Assembly (NCBI GenBank): GCA_013041995.1
Contig: JABDRA010000536.1
Span: 1 to 5,589, forward strand
Direction of reading: 5' to 3'
Source of the DNA: Anderseniella sp.
GTDB lineage: Bacteria; Pseudomonadota; Alphaproteobacteria; Rhizobiales; Aestuariivirgaceae
DNA: 5,589 nt
The position numbers and the translations under genes are program-made. Below the pieces are notes generated by a model. The model had not been told where the DNA came from. It made no database searches and saw nothing but the letters and a program-made list of their open reading frames with translations. Each line of letters opens with the position of its first letter. The stretch's first letter is position 1. Shown one piece after another: positions 1 to 5,589 of the stretch.

Positions 1-2337
1 GGGCGCGGGTCGGCGGCCAATTCTTCGATCTGTTTCTGCCTTGGTATCACCGAGGTCGATCCCGGCAAGGTCAGCCTGCTGTTTGAACGCTTCATTTCCG
101 AAGAGCGCAATGAACCACCAGACATCGATGTGGACTTCGAGCACGAGCGGCGCGAAGAGGTGATCCAGTATATCTATGCCAAATACGGGCGCGACAAGGC
201 AGGCCTTGCCGCTACCGTGATCTCCTACCGGTCGCGGTCCGCCCTGCGCGAAGTGGGCAAGGTGTTCGGTTTGTCCGATGATGCGATCACCGCCATATCA
301 GGCACCAAATGGGGAAGCTATTCGCGCGAGATCGAGGCCGAAGACGCCAGGCGTGCCGGGCTTGATCCCAGTGACAAGTATCTGAAACAAATGCTCGACC
401 TTGCCTCCCAGATCATCGGATTTCCGCGCCATTTATCGCAACATGTCGGCGGCTTCGTCATTTCGCGAGACCGGCTGTCATCGCTCATCCCCATCGAGAA
501 TGCCGCCATGCAGGATCGCACCATTGTTGAATGGGACAAGGATGACCTGGAAAGCCTCGGGATGTTGAAAATCGACGTGCTGGCACTGGGCATGCTGACC
601 TGCATCCGCAAGGCGTACAGCTTTTTGCAAAGTCATTACGGGCGCACAGAAACCCTGTCCTCGCTGCCTGACGAAGATGAGGCAACCTATGACATGATCT
701 GCCGGGCAGACACGATCGGCGTGTTCCAGATCGAAAGCCGGGCCCAGATGTCCATGCTGCCGCGCCTGAAACCTCGTTGCTATTACGATCTCGTCATCGA
801 AGTTGCCATCGTGCGGCCGGGGCCCATTCAGGGCGACATGGTGCATCCCTATCTGCGACGGCGCCAGGGCAAGGAGCGGGTCAGTTTCCCCAAGGAGGAA
901 CTGGCGGACGTTCTGGGCAAGACGCTGGGTGTGCCGCTGTTTCAGGAGCAGGCCATGAACATTGCCATCGTGGCTGCAAAATTCTCACCCGGCGAAGCCG
1001 ACAAGCTGCGCCGCGCCATGGCGACTTTCAGGCGTGTCGGCACCATCAATTCATTTCAGCACAAGATGGTCGAAGGCATGGTGTCAAACGGCTATGAACG
1101 CGAATTTGCCGAGCATTGTTTCAAGCAGATCGAAGGCTTTGGCGATTATGGTTTTCCCGAAAGCCATGCCGCCAGTTTTGCCCTGCTGGTCTATGTGTCG
1201 TGCTGGCTGAAGTGTCATTATCCGGACGTGTTCTGCGCCGCCATCCTGAATTCACAACCCATGGGGTTCTATGCACCTGCCCAGCTGATCCGCGATGCAC
1301 GCGAACACGGCGTCGACGTGCGTGATGTCGATATCAACCATTCAATGTGGTTATCGACGCTGGAACCGGATGCCAAATCTCTGCCGGTTTCCAGACAGTA
1401 TCGTGAACAGGCAACAACTCAGAAAAACACCCACGCAGTGCGGCTGGGGCTGCAACAGGTCAAAGGGTTTGGCGAGGAGGACGCAACGCTGCTGATTGAA
1501 CATCGCGCCAGCGGTTATGACAGCGTTCGTGATTTGTGGATGCGGTCGGGGCTGACCCGCCGGGTGATTGAAAAGCTGGCAGATGCAGATTGCTTTCGCT
1601 CCATTGGCATGAACCGGCGTGATGCTCTGTGGGCCGTAAAGGCGCTCGATCCGTTAAGCAGTTCAGAACGCCTGCCGCTGTTTGCAGCAGCCGATGCGCA
1701 GGACCTGCAGCGCGAGCCTGACATTCACCTGCCCCCCATGCCGTTGGGAGAACACGTCATCAATGATTATCAATCGCTGTCCTATTCCCTGAAAGCCCAT
1801 CCTTTGTCGTTCCTGCGGCAACGGCTTTTGCAAGACCGGTATGTGAACAGCGAAGCGTTGCAGACAACACCCGGCGAACGCATGGTCAAGGTGGCCGGCC
1901 TTGTGCTGGTGCGCCAGCGGCCAGGCTCAGCCAAGGGGGTCATCTTTGCCACCATTGAAGATGAGACCGGTGTCGCCAACATTATTGTATGGCCGAAGGC
2001 ATTTGAGAAATACCGCACGGTTATTCTGGGCAGCAGGTGCATTGGGGTGCGTGGCAGGCTGCAGACCGAAGATGGCGTCATTCATGTGGTCGCCCATCAT
2101 CTGGAGGATTTAACGCCCTTGCTGGCAGAGATATCCACCCTGGCAGATGATATGGGAGGCCTTGCCAATGCCGATGAGGTCCGTCGTCCGCAGGAAAGCA
2201 TTCAAGGCAAGATAAAGCCGGCACGGCGGTTTGCCCTGATGGCTGAAACCCCGTCCGCGGCAGGCACCGATCACAAACAACTCGCAAAAACAAAAACCAC
2301 CCGTCAGGCTCTTCCAAAGGGCCGGAACTTTCATTAG
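1..2337 (+). CDS. dnaE2: Error-prone DNA polymerase DnaE2 (C-family Pol III alpha), 5' end outside window
   Basis: The reading frame is open from base 1, so the gene starts upstream; 778 residues are visible. DnaE2 proteins are usually a little over 1000 residues, so the N-terminal PHP domain and the start of the palm are missing. The visible part opens with GRGSAANS and the catalytic palm motif PDIDVDF (D41, D43, D45 of the visible protein). The third palm acidic residue is D192 in KIDVLALGML. Helix-hairpin-helix sequence (QVKGFGEED) follows around 485-545 and an OB-fold around 627-705. The protein ends in PKGRNFH, close to the usual DnaE2 C-terminus PKSRDFH, so the 3' end is intact. PDIDVDFEHERREEVIQYIY and the HVGGFVISRD block separate it from replicative DnaE1. 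In known systems DnaE2 works with ImuA and ImuB in LexA-controlled translesion synthesis; neither partner nor a LexA box is visible, since any would lie upstream. An insertion of about 20 polar residues precedes the HhH region. Identification is very secure. Confidence 0.97.
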   Translation, partial: GRGSAANSSICFCLGITEVDPGKVSLLFERFISEERNEPPDIDVDFEHERREEVIQYIYAKYGRDKAGLAATVISYRSRSALREVGKVFGLSDDAITAISGTKWGSYSREIEAEDARRAGLDPSDKYLKQMLDLASQIIGFPRHLSQHVGGFVISRDRLSSLIPIENAAMQDRTIVEWDKDDLESLGMLKIDVLALGMLTCIRKAYSFLQSHYGRTETLSSLPDEDEATYDMICRADTIGVFQIESRAQMSMLPRLKPRCYYDLVIEVAIVRPGPIQGDMVHPYLRRRQGKERVSFPKEELADVLGKTLGVPLFQEQAMNIAIVAAKFSPGEADKLRRAMATFRRVGTINSFQHKMVEGMVSNGYEREFAEHCFKQIEGFGDYGFPESHAASFALLVYVSCWLKCHYPDVFCAAILNSQPMGFYAPAQLIRDAREHGVDVRDVDINHSMWLSTLEPDAKSLPVSRQYREQATTQKNTHAVRLGLQQVKGFGEEDATLLIEHRASGYDSVRDLWMRSGLTRRVIEKLADADCFRSIGMNRRDALWAVKALDPLSSSERLPLFAAADAQDLQREPDIHLPPMPLGEHVINDYQSLSYSLKAHPLSFLRQRLLQDRYVNSEALQTTPGERMVKVAGLVLVRQRPGSAKGVIFATIEDETGVANIIVWPKAFEKYRTVILGSRCIGVRGRLQTEDGVIHVVAHHLEDLTPLLAEISTLADDMGGLANADEVRRPQESIQGKIKPARRFALMAETPSAAGTDHKQLAKTKTTRQALPKGRNFH

Positions 2338-2376
2338 AGCAGCATGGGTTCAAATGAACCCATAAAGTTGCTCTAA
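2334..2376. repeat. Palindrome overlapping the dnaE2 stop codon
   Basis: The outer arms TTAGAGCA (2334-2341) and TGCTCTAA (2369-2376) are perfectly complementary. The inner arms ATGGGTTCA (2344-2352) and TGAACCCAT (2355-2363) are also perfectly complementary. The two stems are separated by 2 bases on the left and 5 on the right. No T-run follows, so it is not a standard intrinsic terminator, although the hairpin could protect the dnaE2 mRNA 3' end. The dnaE2 stop codon (2335-2337) lies in the left arm. With the next palindrome it resembles the dispersed intergenic palindromic repeats common in alphaproteobacteria; that assignment is inference, as only one copy can be seen. Confidence 0.75.
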
Positions 2377-2388
2377 CACTTTAGAACC

Positions 2389-2436
2389 GATCAGTTTTAT
2401 GATTTGTGGTTGATTCAACCAAAAATCATCCTGATC
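2389..2436. repeat. Second palindrome of a tandem intergenic pair
   Basis: A 15-base arm (2399-2413) faces its complement (2415-2429) around a single central base, with one mismatch (G2406 against A2422). Outside it GATCAG (2389-2394) pairs with CTGATC (2431-2436), with four unpaired T on the left and one C on the right. Only 12 bases separate it from the previous palindrome, and TAGA sequence flanks both, so the pair probably forms one repeat unit. No T-tract follows the stem. It could act as an RNA hairpin or simply be a miniature repeat. Confidence 0.7.
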
Positions 2437-2494
2437 TAGAGGGTGAAACCCAGCTATGATCCTTCCCCTGCGACAGGGCGTAATACATGTAATT

Positions 2495-2524
2495 TTGATT
2501 TTTCTCCAAACACGCTTATATGAT
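2495..2524 (+). promoter_or_regulatory. Candidate sigma-70 promoter of the XRE-cupin gene
   Basis: TTGATT (2495-2500) and TATGAT (2519-2524) are separated by 18 bases; the second matches the -10 consensus in five of six positions. Transcription would start near 2531, leaving a leader of about 45 bases before the first ATG. An inverted repeat CGCTT (2513-2517) / AAGCG (2532-2536) straddles the -10 element and would suit an autoregulatory operator, though the arms are short. The rest of the 239-base gap after dnaE2 holds the palindrome pair and a small hairpin (CCCTG 2466-2470 / CAGGG 2474-2478). Confidence 0.4.
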
Positions 2525-2576
2525 TTTAGTGAAGCGAAGTATTTTTTGATCATCGACGGCCTGCGGGTAGTGATGA

Positions 2577-3266
2577 ATGAAGAAAGACCCCGACACCATG
2601 AGTGAAACACTTGCAAAGCCAGCCAATGGTTCAAGCAACGCAAAGCCTGTGTTTTCTCAAGACCCGCACAAGACAAGTGAATCACGAGAAAAAGTGCTCG
2701 AAGTCGCCATTGGCCGGGAAGTCCGGGCATTTCGCCGCCAGCACAACATAACCGTCGCCGACCTTGCCAAGACCACCGGCCTGTCCATCGGCATGTTGTC
2801 GAAAATCGAGAACGGCGTGACATCTCCCTCACTCACCACACTGCAGGCTCTGTCCAATGCCCTGAGCATCCCGCTGACTTCTTTCTTTCGCGGATTTGAA
2901 GAACAGCGTGAGGCGGTTCATGTCAAAGCCGGCACAGGTGATGAGGCCGACAGGCGCGGTACGCGCGCCGGCCACCAGTACAACCTGCTCGGCCATATCG
3001 GGTCCAATGCGTCCGGCGTCATTGTGGAGCCCTATCTGATAACCTTGACGGAAGAGTCCGATACCTTCCCCGATTTTCAGCACGACGGCATGGAGTTCAT
3101 CTATATGCTGGAAGGTGAGGTTGAATACCGGCACGGTGACAAGACCTTCATCCTGCAGCCCGGCGACAGCTTCTTTTTCGATGCCGATGCACCGCACGGA
3201 CCCCAGACCCACATCAAGCTGCCGGCACGTTATCTGTCGATCATTTCGTATCCACAGAACTCGTAG
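2577..3266 (+). CDS. XRE-family transcriptional regulator with C-terminal cupin domain
   Basis: The 229-residue protein has a polar, probably disordered N-terminus (1-38). A XRE helix-turn-helix follows at about 45-100, with TVADLAKTTGLSIGMLSKIE as the turn and recognition region. A cupin_2 barrel spans about 150-225. The cupin shows HDGMEF..MLEGE (H169, E173) and PGDSFFFDADAPHGP (H207), giving three of the four usual metal-ligand positions; the first His of the motif appears replaced by F167. Regulators of this build are soluble DNA-binding dimers whose cupin senses a small molecule, often an amino acid, amine or their derivatives (for example PuuR). The start is uncertain: ATG at 2577 has little Shine-Dalgarno sequence, while ATG at 2598 (MSETLAKP) has a weak purine run (AAGAAAG) before it. 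It precedes the amt gene on the same strand, so control of that nitrogen locus is plausible but unproven. Family assignment is strong; ligand and target are unknown. Confidence 0.92.
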   Translation: MKKDPDTMSETLAKPANGSSNAKPVFSQDPHKTSESREKVLEVAIGREVRAFRRQHNITVADLAKTTGLSIGMLSKIENGVTSPSLTTLQALSNALSIPLTSFFRGFEEQREAVHVKAGTGDEADRRGTRAGHQYNLLGHIGSNASGVIVEPYLITLTEESDTFPDFQHDGMEFIYMLEGEVEYRHGDKTFILQPGDSFFFDADAPHGPQTHIKLPARYLSIISYPQNS

Positions 3267-3625
3267 ATCAACGCCGCGTCCGGTTCCGGATTCGTGTTTC
3301 AGGCCCAATTTATGATTCTCTGCTGATTCAATAAAAAACACTGTGAGCCCAGCCACTGGCTTCGTCCGCGACCATTCCAGGCAATCATCCACCATCGAAT
3401 TAGCGCATCACCACCGGCCACCAGCAGCGGAAAACTGCCGATGGCGCGCATTCCCTCATGACTAGATTTCATCCACAATTACACTGATCAGACTGGTGCG
3501 GCATATTGACAGAGCCCGGGTTTTGCACGAACCTCTCCATTCAACTTTTTTTACTAGCAGGCATATTTTCGCTTGAACTAAACTAACTGAATGCCCAAGG
3601 GGCATGTTGAGAGGGAGGGAAAGAA
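3267..3625 (+). other. Gene-free leader/regulatory region before amt
   Basis: No convincing coding sequence was found in these 359 bases on either strand. Visible elements are a short dyad TCCGG/CCGGA (3279-3290) just after the regulator gene, too short and without a T-run to be a sound terminator; an odd palindrome AGCCA-C-TGGCT (3351-3361); the palindrome CTGATCAG (3484-3491); and a perfect -35-like TTGACA (3506-3511) with no good -10 at 16-18 bases. A weaker pair is TCAACT (3541-3546) with TATTTT (3564-3569), spacing 17. I found no sigma-54 -24/-12 pair and no NtrC-type dyad. The region is long enough for activator-dependent control of amt. Confidence 0.5.
3591..3619 (+). promoter_or_regulatory. 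Leader hairpin and strong ribosome binding site of amt
   Basis: ATGCCC (3591-3596) and GGGCAT (3600-3605) form a perfect 6-base-pair stem with a 3-base loop. GGGAGGG (3613-3619), a strong Shine-Dalgarno sequence, begins eight bases downstream and sits 6 bases before the ATG at 3626, which supports that start. The hairpin is close enough to the ribosome site to affect initiation or mRNA stability; that role is inference. Confidence 0.55.
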
Positions 3626-4984
3626 ATGGGGAGTAATATTGACGCACTCACCACGGTGTTCACCGAGTTTTACTACTGGGTGACGGTGGTGATGATGTTT
3701 TTGATCCACGTCGGGTTCTGTATGTATGAGGTGGGCGCAAGCCGCCGCCGCAATCACATGCACACACTGATGAAGAACACGATGCTGATCCCGCTGGTCA
3801 CCATCACATTCTTCTTCTTCGGCTGGTGGATCTACTGGGCCTTTCCAAATGGCCCGGGCTTTATCGGCGGCCTGGAAGACGGATCTGCCAACGCACCTTG
3901 GTCCCCGACCATGGCCACAAACCTGAGCGACCGGATCACCGGTGTGTTCTGGGCAGCCTTCCTGCTGTTCTCCTGGACCGCTGCCTCGATCGTGTCCGGT
4001 TCGGTTATCGAACGCATTCGGTCAACGGCTTTCTGGATCCATGCCGTTTTGATCGGATCGGTGTTCTGGATCATCGATGCATCCTGGGGCTGGCACTATG
4101 CCGGCTGGATGGTCAAGGTACTTGGCTATCACGATGCCTACGCGTCCGGCGTTATCCACGCGATTGCCGGTGGTTATGCACTTGGTGTCCTGGTGGTTCT
4201 CGGGCCGCGTCTCGGCAAGTTTGCCGCCGACGGTACACCACGCGATATCCCGCCGCACAATCCATGGCTGGTCACCATCGGCCTGTTCCTGATCTATACG
4301 GGCTTCTGGGGCTTTTACGCCGCGTGCAACGTGCCGATCATCTCGCCTGAAGTCATTGACGGCCAGATCACCGGTGTCACCTGGACAGCCACCAACATCT
4401 ATCTTGCACCAACCACGCTGGGTGCCATCACCTTCAACTTCCTGATGTCATTGTCGGGCGGATTGCTGGTTGCCTACGTGGTGTCCAAGGGCGATGCCTT
4501 CTGGACATATTCCGGTGGCCTTGCAGGGATTATTGCGGCATCTGCCGGCAACGATCTCTACCATCCGATACAAGCCATGTTCATAGGTGGTTTCGGCACT
4601 TTCTGCGCCTACAAGCTGCACTACTGGGTCGAACGCAAGTTCAAGATCGATGATGCGGTCGGTGCGGTTGCGGTACACGGTTATGCCGGTTTCATCGGCG
4701 TGACCATTGCCGGCTTCATGCTCTGGGGCCAGCCATCGTCGCCGTATGAAGGCTATGCCGCCATCAACCCGCTGGGTAACTTCATTGGTGCCATCATCAT
4801 GTTCGGTGTGCTTGGCTTCCTGCCGGCGTACATCGTCTCGAAGATCATGGCGGGCATGGGCATGCTGCGTATCCCTGCAAAAGCCGAACTGCAGGGCCTT
4901 GATCACCATAGCGAGCTTGCCTACCAGGCAGCCATTGATGACGTAACCAATGCTGAGCGTGAACTCGCTGCGGCCCAGAAATAA
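3626..4984 (+). CDS. amt: Ammonium transporter, Amt/Mep/Rh family (divergent)
   Basis: The 452-residue inner-membrane protein has about 11 predicted membrane helices (roughly 11-36, 50-72, 105-127, 134-154, 171-194, 214-232, 262-286, 293-308, 312-330, 344-368, 382-408) and would form the usual trimeric ammonium channel/transporter. Aligned by eye with E. coli AmtB, the twin pore histidines are H178 and H351, the conserved Asp160 is D170, and the phenylalanine gate is F115 and F230. VSGSVIERIR, GPRLGKF and the C-terminal ELQGLDHHSELAY (421-433) place it in the clade that includes plant-type AMT1. Oddities: the DFAGG signature reads DAYAS, and AmtB Ser219 corresponds to C234. The tail after 434 is charged and probably helical. 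No AmtB-like cleaved signal peptide is seen. No glnK is adjacent; instead it is followed 12 bases later by a small membrane protein gene. Ammonium or methylammonium uptake is the likely role, given the amidotransferase gene downstream. Confidence 0.95.
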   Translation: MGSNIDALTTVFTEFYYWVTVVMMFLIHVGFCMYEVGASRRRNHMHTLMKNTMLIPLVTITFFFFGWWIYWAFPNGPGFIGGLEDGSANAPWSPTMATNLSDRITGVFWAAFLLFSWTAASIVSGSVIERIRSTAFWIHAVLIGSVFWIIDASWGWHYAGWMVKVLGYHDAYASGVIHAIAGGYALGVLVVLGPRLGKFAADGTPRDIPPHNPWLVTIGLFLIYTGFWGFYAACNVPIISPEVIDGQITGVTWTATNIYLAPTTLGAITFNFLMSLSGGLLVAYVVSKGDAFWTYSGGLAGIIAASAGNDLYHPIQAMFIGGFGTFCAYKLHYWVERKFKIDDAVGAVAVHGYAGFIGVTIAGFMLWGQPSSPYEGYAAINPLGNFIGAIIMFGVLGFLPAYIVSKIMAGMGMLRIPAKAELQGLDHHSELAYQAAIDDVTNAERELAAAQK

Positions 4985-4990
4985 GGAGGA
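4983..4990 (+). promoter_or_regulatory. Shine-Dalgarno of the small membrane protein gene, overlapping the amt stop
   Basis: AAGGAGGA overlaps the last two bases of the amt TAA codon and lies 6-7 bases before the ATG at 4997. It fixes the start of the downstream gene and suggests coupled translation of the two proteins. Confidence 0.85.
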
Positions 4991-4996
4991 TAGATC

Positions 4997-5212
4997 ATGT
5001 CTACCAATGGTATGGAAAGCTGGGCAGTCGATCTGAAGGATGTCAGTGCCATCTATCCCTTCCAGGGAACCGAGGTCATCCTGGTCATCCTGGGAATTGT
5101 GTTCTGGATCGGGTTTCATGTGCTGCAGGCACGGGTCGAAGCCGAAGAACTGGCTGACGCTGAACGTGACTTCAACGCAGAGCACTCGCACAAGAGCATT
5201 GATCGATACTAG
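4997..5212 (+). CDS. Small single-pass membrane protein encoded with amt
   Basis: I do not recognise a named family for this 71-residue protein. Its start is secure because GGAGG lies 7 bases upstream. It has a short polar N-terminus (1-25), one hydrophobic helix at about 26-44 (EVILVILGIVFWIGFHVLQA), and a highly charged, probably helical C-terminus (45-71) rich in Glu, Asp and Ala. Topology is not clear from the flanking charges. It lies 12 bases after amt and ends before a strong terminator, so the two genes probably form a bicistronic unit. Its charged tail (DAERDFNAE) resembles the Amt C-terminal tail (NAERELAAA), which hints at contact between the two proteins. A role as accessory or regulatory subunit of the transporter is inference from position and topology. 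That it is a real gene is well supported by ribosome site, coupling and protein-like composition. Confidence 0.85.
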   Translation: MSTNGMESWAVDLKDVSAIYPFQGTEVILVILGIVFWIGFHVLQARVEAEELADAERDFNAEHSHKSIDRY

Positions 5213-5228
5213 ATCACCTTGCTAAGGC

Positions 5229-5266
5229 AAGGGCGGATGTGACAATCGCATCCGCCCTTTTCTTTT
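5229..5266 (+). terminator. Rho-independent terminator of the amt unit
   Basis: A 14-base-pair stem (5229-5242 with 5246-5259, one T-G wobble) closes a CAA loop and carries the GC-rich core GGGCGG/CCGCCC. It is followed by TTCTTTT. It lies 16 bases after the small gene's stop and separates amt from the amidotransferase gene. AGGCAA (5225-5230) can also pair with TTGCCT (5265-5270), a possible longer stem. Confidence 0.93.
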
Positions 5267-5289
5267 GCCTGTAAAGAAAAAAACATTCC

Positions 5290-5338
5290 TGTGAGTTGAA
5301 AACGTTTATCGTTGGTGATAGCGTTTTTCCTAATCACA
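5290..5338 (+). promoter_or_regulatory. Nested dyad in the promoter region of the GlxB-like gene
   Basis: Three inverted-repeat pairs share a centre near 5313-5314: TGTGA (5290-5294) with TCACA (5334-5338), AAAACG (5299-5304) with CGTTTT (5322-5327), and TATC (5307-5310) with GATA (5317-5320). TTGAAA (5296-5301) and TAGCGT (5319-5324), 17 bases apart, are a possible but weak -35/-10 pair inside it. A regulator bound here would cover the promoter. An overlapping alternative stem, TTGGTGAT (5312-5319) with ATCACCAA (5339-5346), could form in the RNA. Which, if either, is used cannot be told from the sequence. Confidence 0.45.
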
Positions 5339-5363
5339 ATCACCAAATTGGACACAACAAGAA

Positions 5364-5589
5364 ATGTGCGGGATCGTAGGATTATTCCTCAAGGACAAAT
5401 CGCTGGAACCGAAGCTGGGGTCGATGCTGACCGACATGCTGATTACCATGACGGACCGTGGTCCCGATAGCGCAGGTATCGCCATTTACGGTCGGGACGA
5501 AGACAGCAACACCAAGGTGACCATCCAGTCGGGAAATCCCGCTCAGGACTTTGAGGACCTGGACAAAGCACTGTCCGAAGCAACCAACA
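5364..5589 (+). CDS. glxB: Class II glutamine amidotransferase, GlxB/MgsA-like, 3' end outside window
   Basis: The frame is open to the last base; 75 codons are visible. The protein begins MCGIVGLF, so removal of Met1 would expose the N-terminal nucleophile Cys2 of Ntn-type amidotransferases. TDRGPDSAGIAIYG (30-43) is the conserved block corresponding to RG-DSAG in GlmS and PurF. The start is fixed by Cys2, although the upstream sequence (AACAAGAA) is a poor ribosome site. LFLKDKSLEP and the MLITMTDRGPDSAG block resemble GlxB and the related MgsA subunit of N-methylglutamate synthase, stand-alone proteins equivalent to the amidotransferase domain of glutamate synthase. Such subunits supply ammonia from glutamine to partners encoded by glxC/mgsB and glxD/mgsC, which would lie beyond the window. 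It has its own promoter region after the amt terminator. The amidotransferase call is very secure; GlxB rather than MgsA is a choice based on family resemblance, and only the downstream genes would decide. Confidence 0.88.
   Translation, partial: MCGIVGLFLKDKSLEPKLGSMLTDMLITMTDRGPDSAGIAIYGRDEDSNTKVTIQSGNPAQDFEDLDKALSEATN

Noticed and set aside
2573..2605. Ten-codon open frame (ATG at 2573) overlapping the regulator start
   Set aside because: It could be a translational-coupling leader peptide, but it has no ribosome site and is short enough to be chance.
2350..2832. - strand open frame across the dnaE2-regulator gap
   Set aside because: It crosses the palindromes and the start of the regulator gene; its translation is low in protein-like character.
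3279..3290. TCCGG/CCGGA dyad as terminator of the regulator gene
   Set aside because: The stem is only 5 base pairs with a 2-base loop and no T-run follows.
2829..3395. Long open frame on the - strand opposite the XRE-cupin gene
   Set aside because: It overlaps a gene with clear HTH and cupin domains and its translation shows no recognisable domain; it is a shadow of the + strand codon pattern.
3494..3528. GGTGC ... GCAC pair considered as an NtrC site, and TGGTGC...TTGAC as a sigma-54 promoter
   Set aside because: The arms are about 27 bases apart instead of 5, and the GG/GC spacing expected for sigma-54 is not met.
4448..5191. 247-codon open frame on the - strand opposite amt and the small gene
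   Set aside because: It runs antisense to well-supported genes, its His/Asp-rich translation looks like reverse-complement membrane-protein sequence, and no sensible ribosome site or domain is seen.
5290..5338. TGTGA/TCACA considered as a CRP site
   Set aside because: The half-sites are 39 bases apart; a CRP site needs about 6.

Overview
The window looks like chromosomal DNA of an alphaproteobacterium, most likely of the Rhizobiales or a marine relative. The evidence is moderately GC-rich coding sequence, a DnaE2-type error-prone polymerase, and an amt gene running into a GlxB-like glutamine amidotransferase. This is inference from gene families and gene order; there is no rRNA or other taxonomic marker here. 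All five genes lie on the + strand.

Positions 1-2337 hold the 3' three quarters of dnaE2, the error-prone DNA polymerase III alpha subunit of the SOS mutagenesis system; its N-terminal PHP domain lies upstream of the window. Its stop codon falls inside the first of two consecutive palindromes (2334-2376 and 2389-2436), which look like an intergenic repeat element rather than a classical terminator. A plausible sigma-70 promoter (about 2495-2524) then leads into a 229-residue regulator with an N-terminal XRE helix-turn-helix and a C-terminal cupin domain (2577-3266).

A gene-free stretch of 359 bases (3267-3625) follows. It ends in a small hairpin next to a strong ribosome binding site for a divergent Amt-family ammonium transporter (3626-4984). 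Twelve bases later, behind a perfect GGAGG, comes a 71-residue protein with one predicted membrane helix (4997-5212). A textbook intrinsic terminator (5229-5266) closes this two-gene unit. Next is a promoter region with nested dyad symmetry (5290-5338), then the first 75 codons of a class II glutamine amidotransferase (5364 onward) that resembles GlxB, or MgsA of N-methylglutamate synthase.

The second half therefore looks like the start of a nitrogen-assimilation locus: regulator, ammonium or methylammonium uptake, a small membrane partner, then a split glutamate-synthase-like enzyme. In known glxBCD-glnT and mgs/gmaS clusters, glxC/glxD (mgsB/mgsC) and a type III glutamine synthetase relative (glnT or gmaS) follow; those genes would be beyond position 5589. 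The most interesting items are the small membrane protein that sits where a PII protein (GlnK) often accompanies amt, the altered Amt signature around the first pore histidine, and the dyad before the amidotransferase gene. No mobile element, CRISPR array, tRNA or rRNA was seen.
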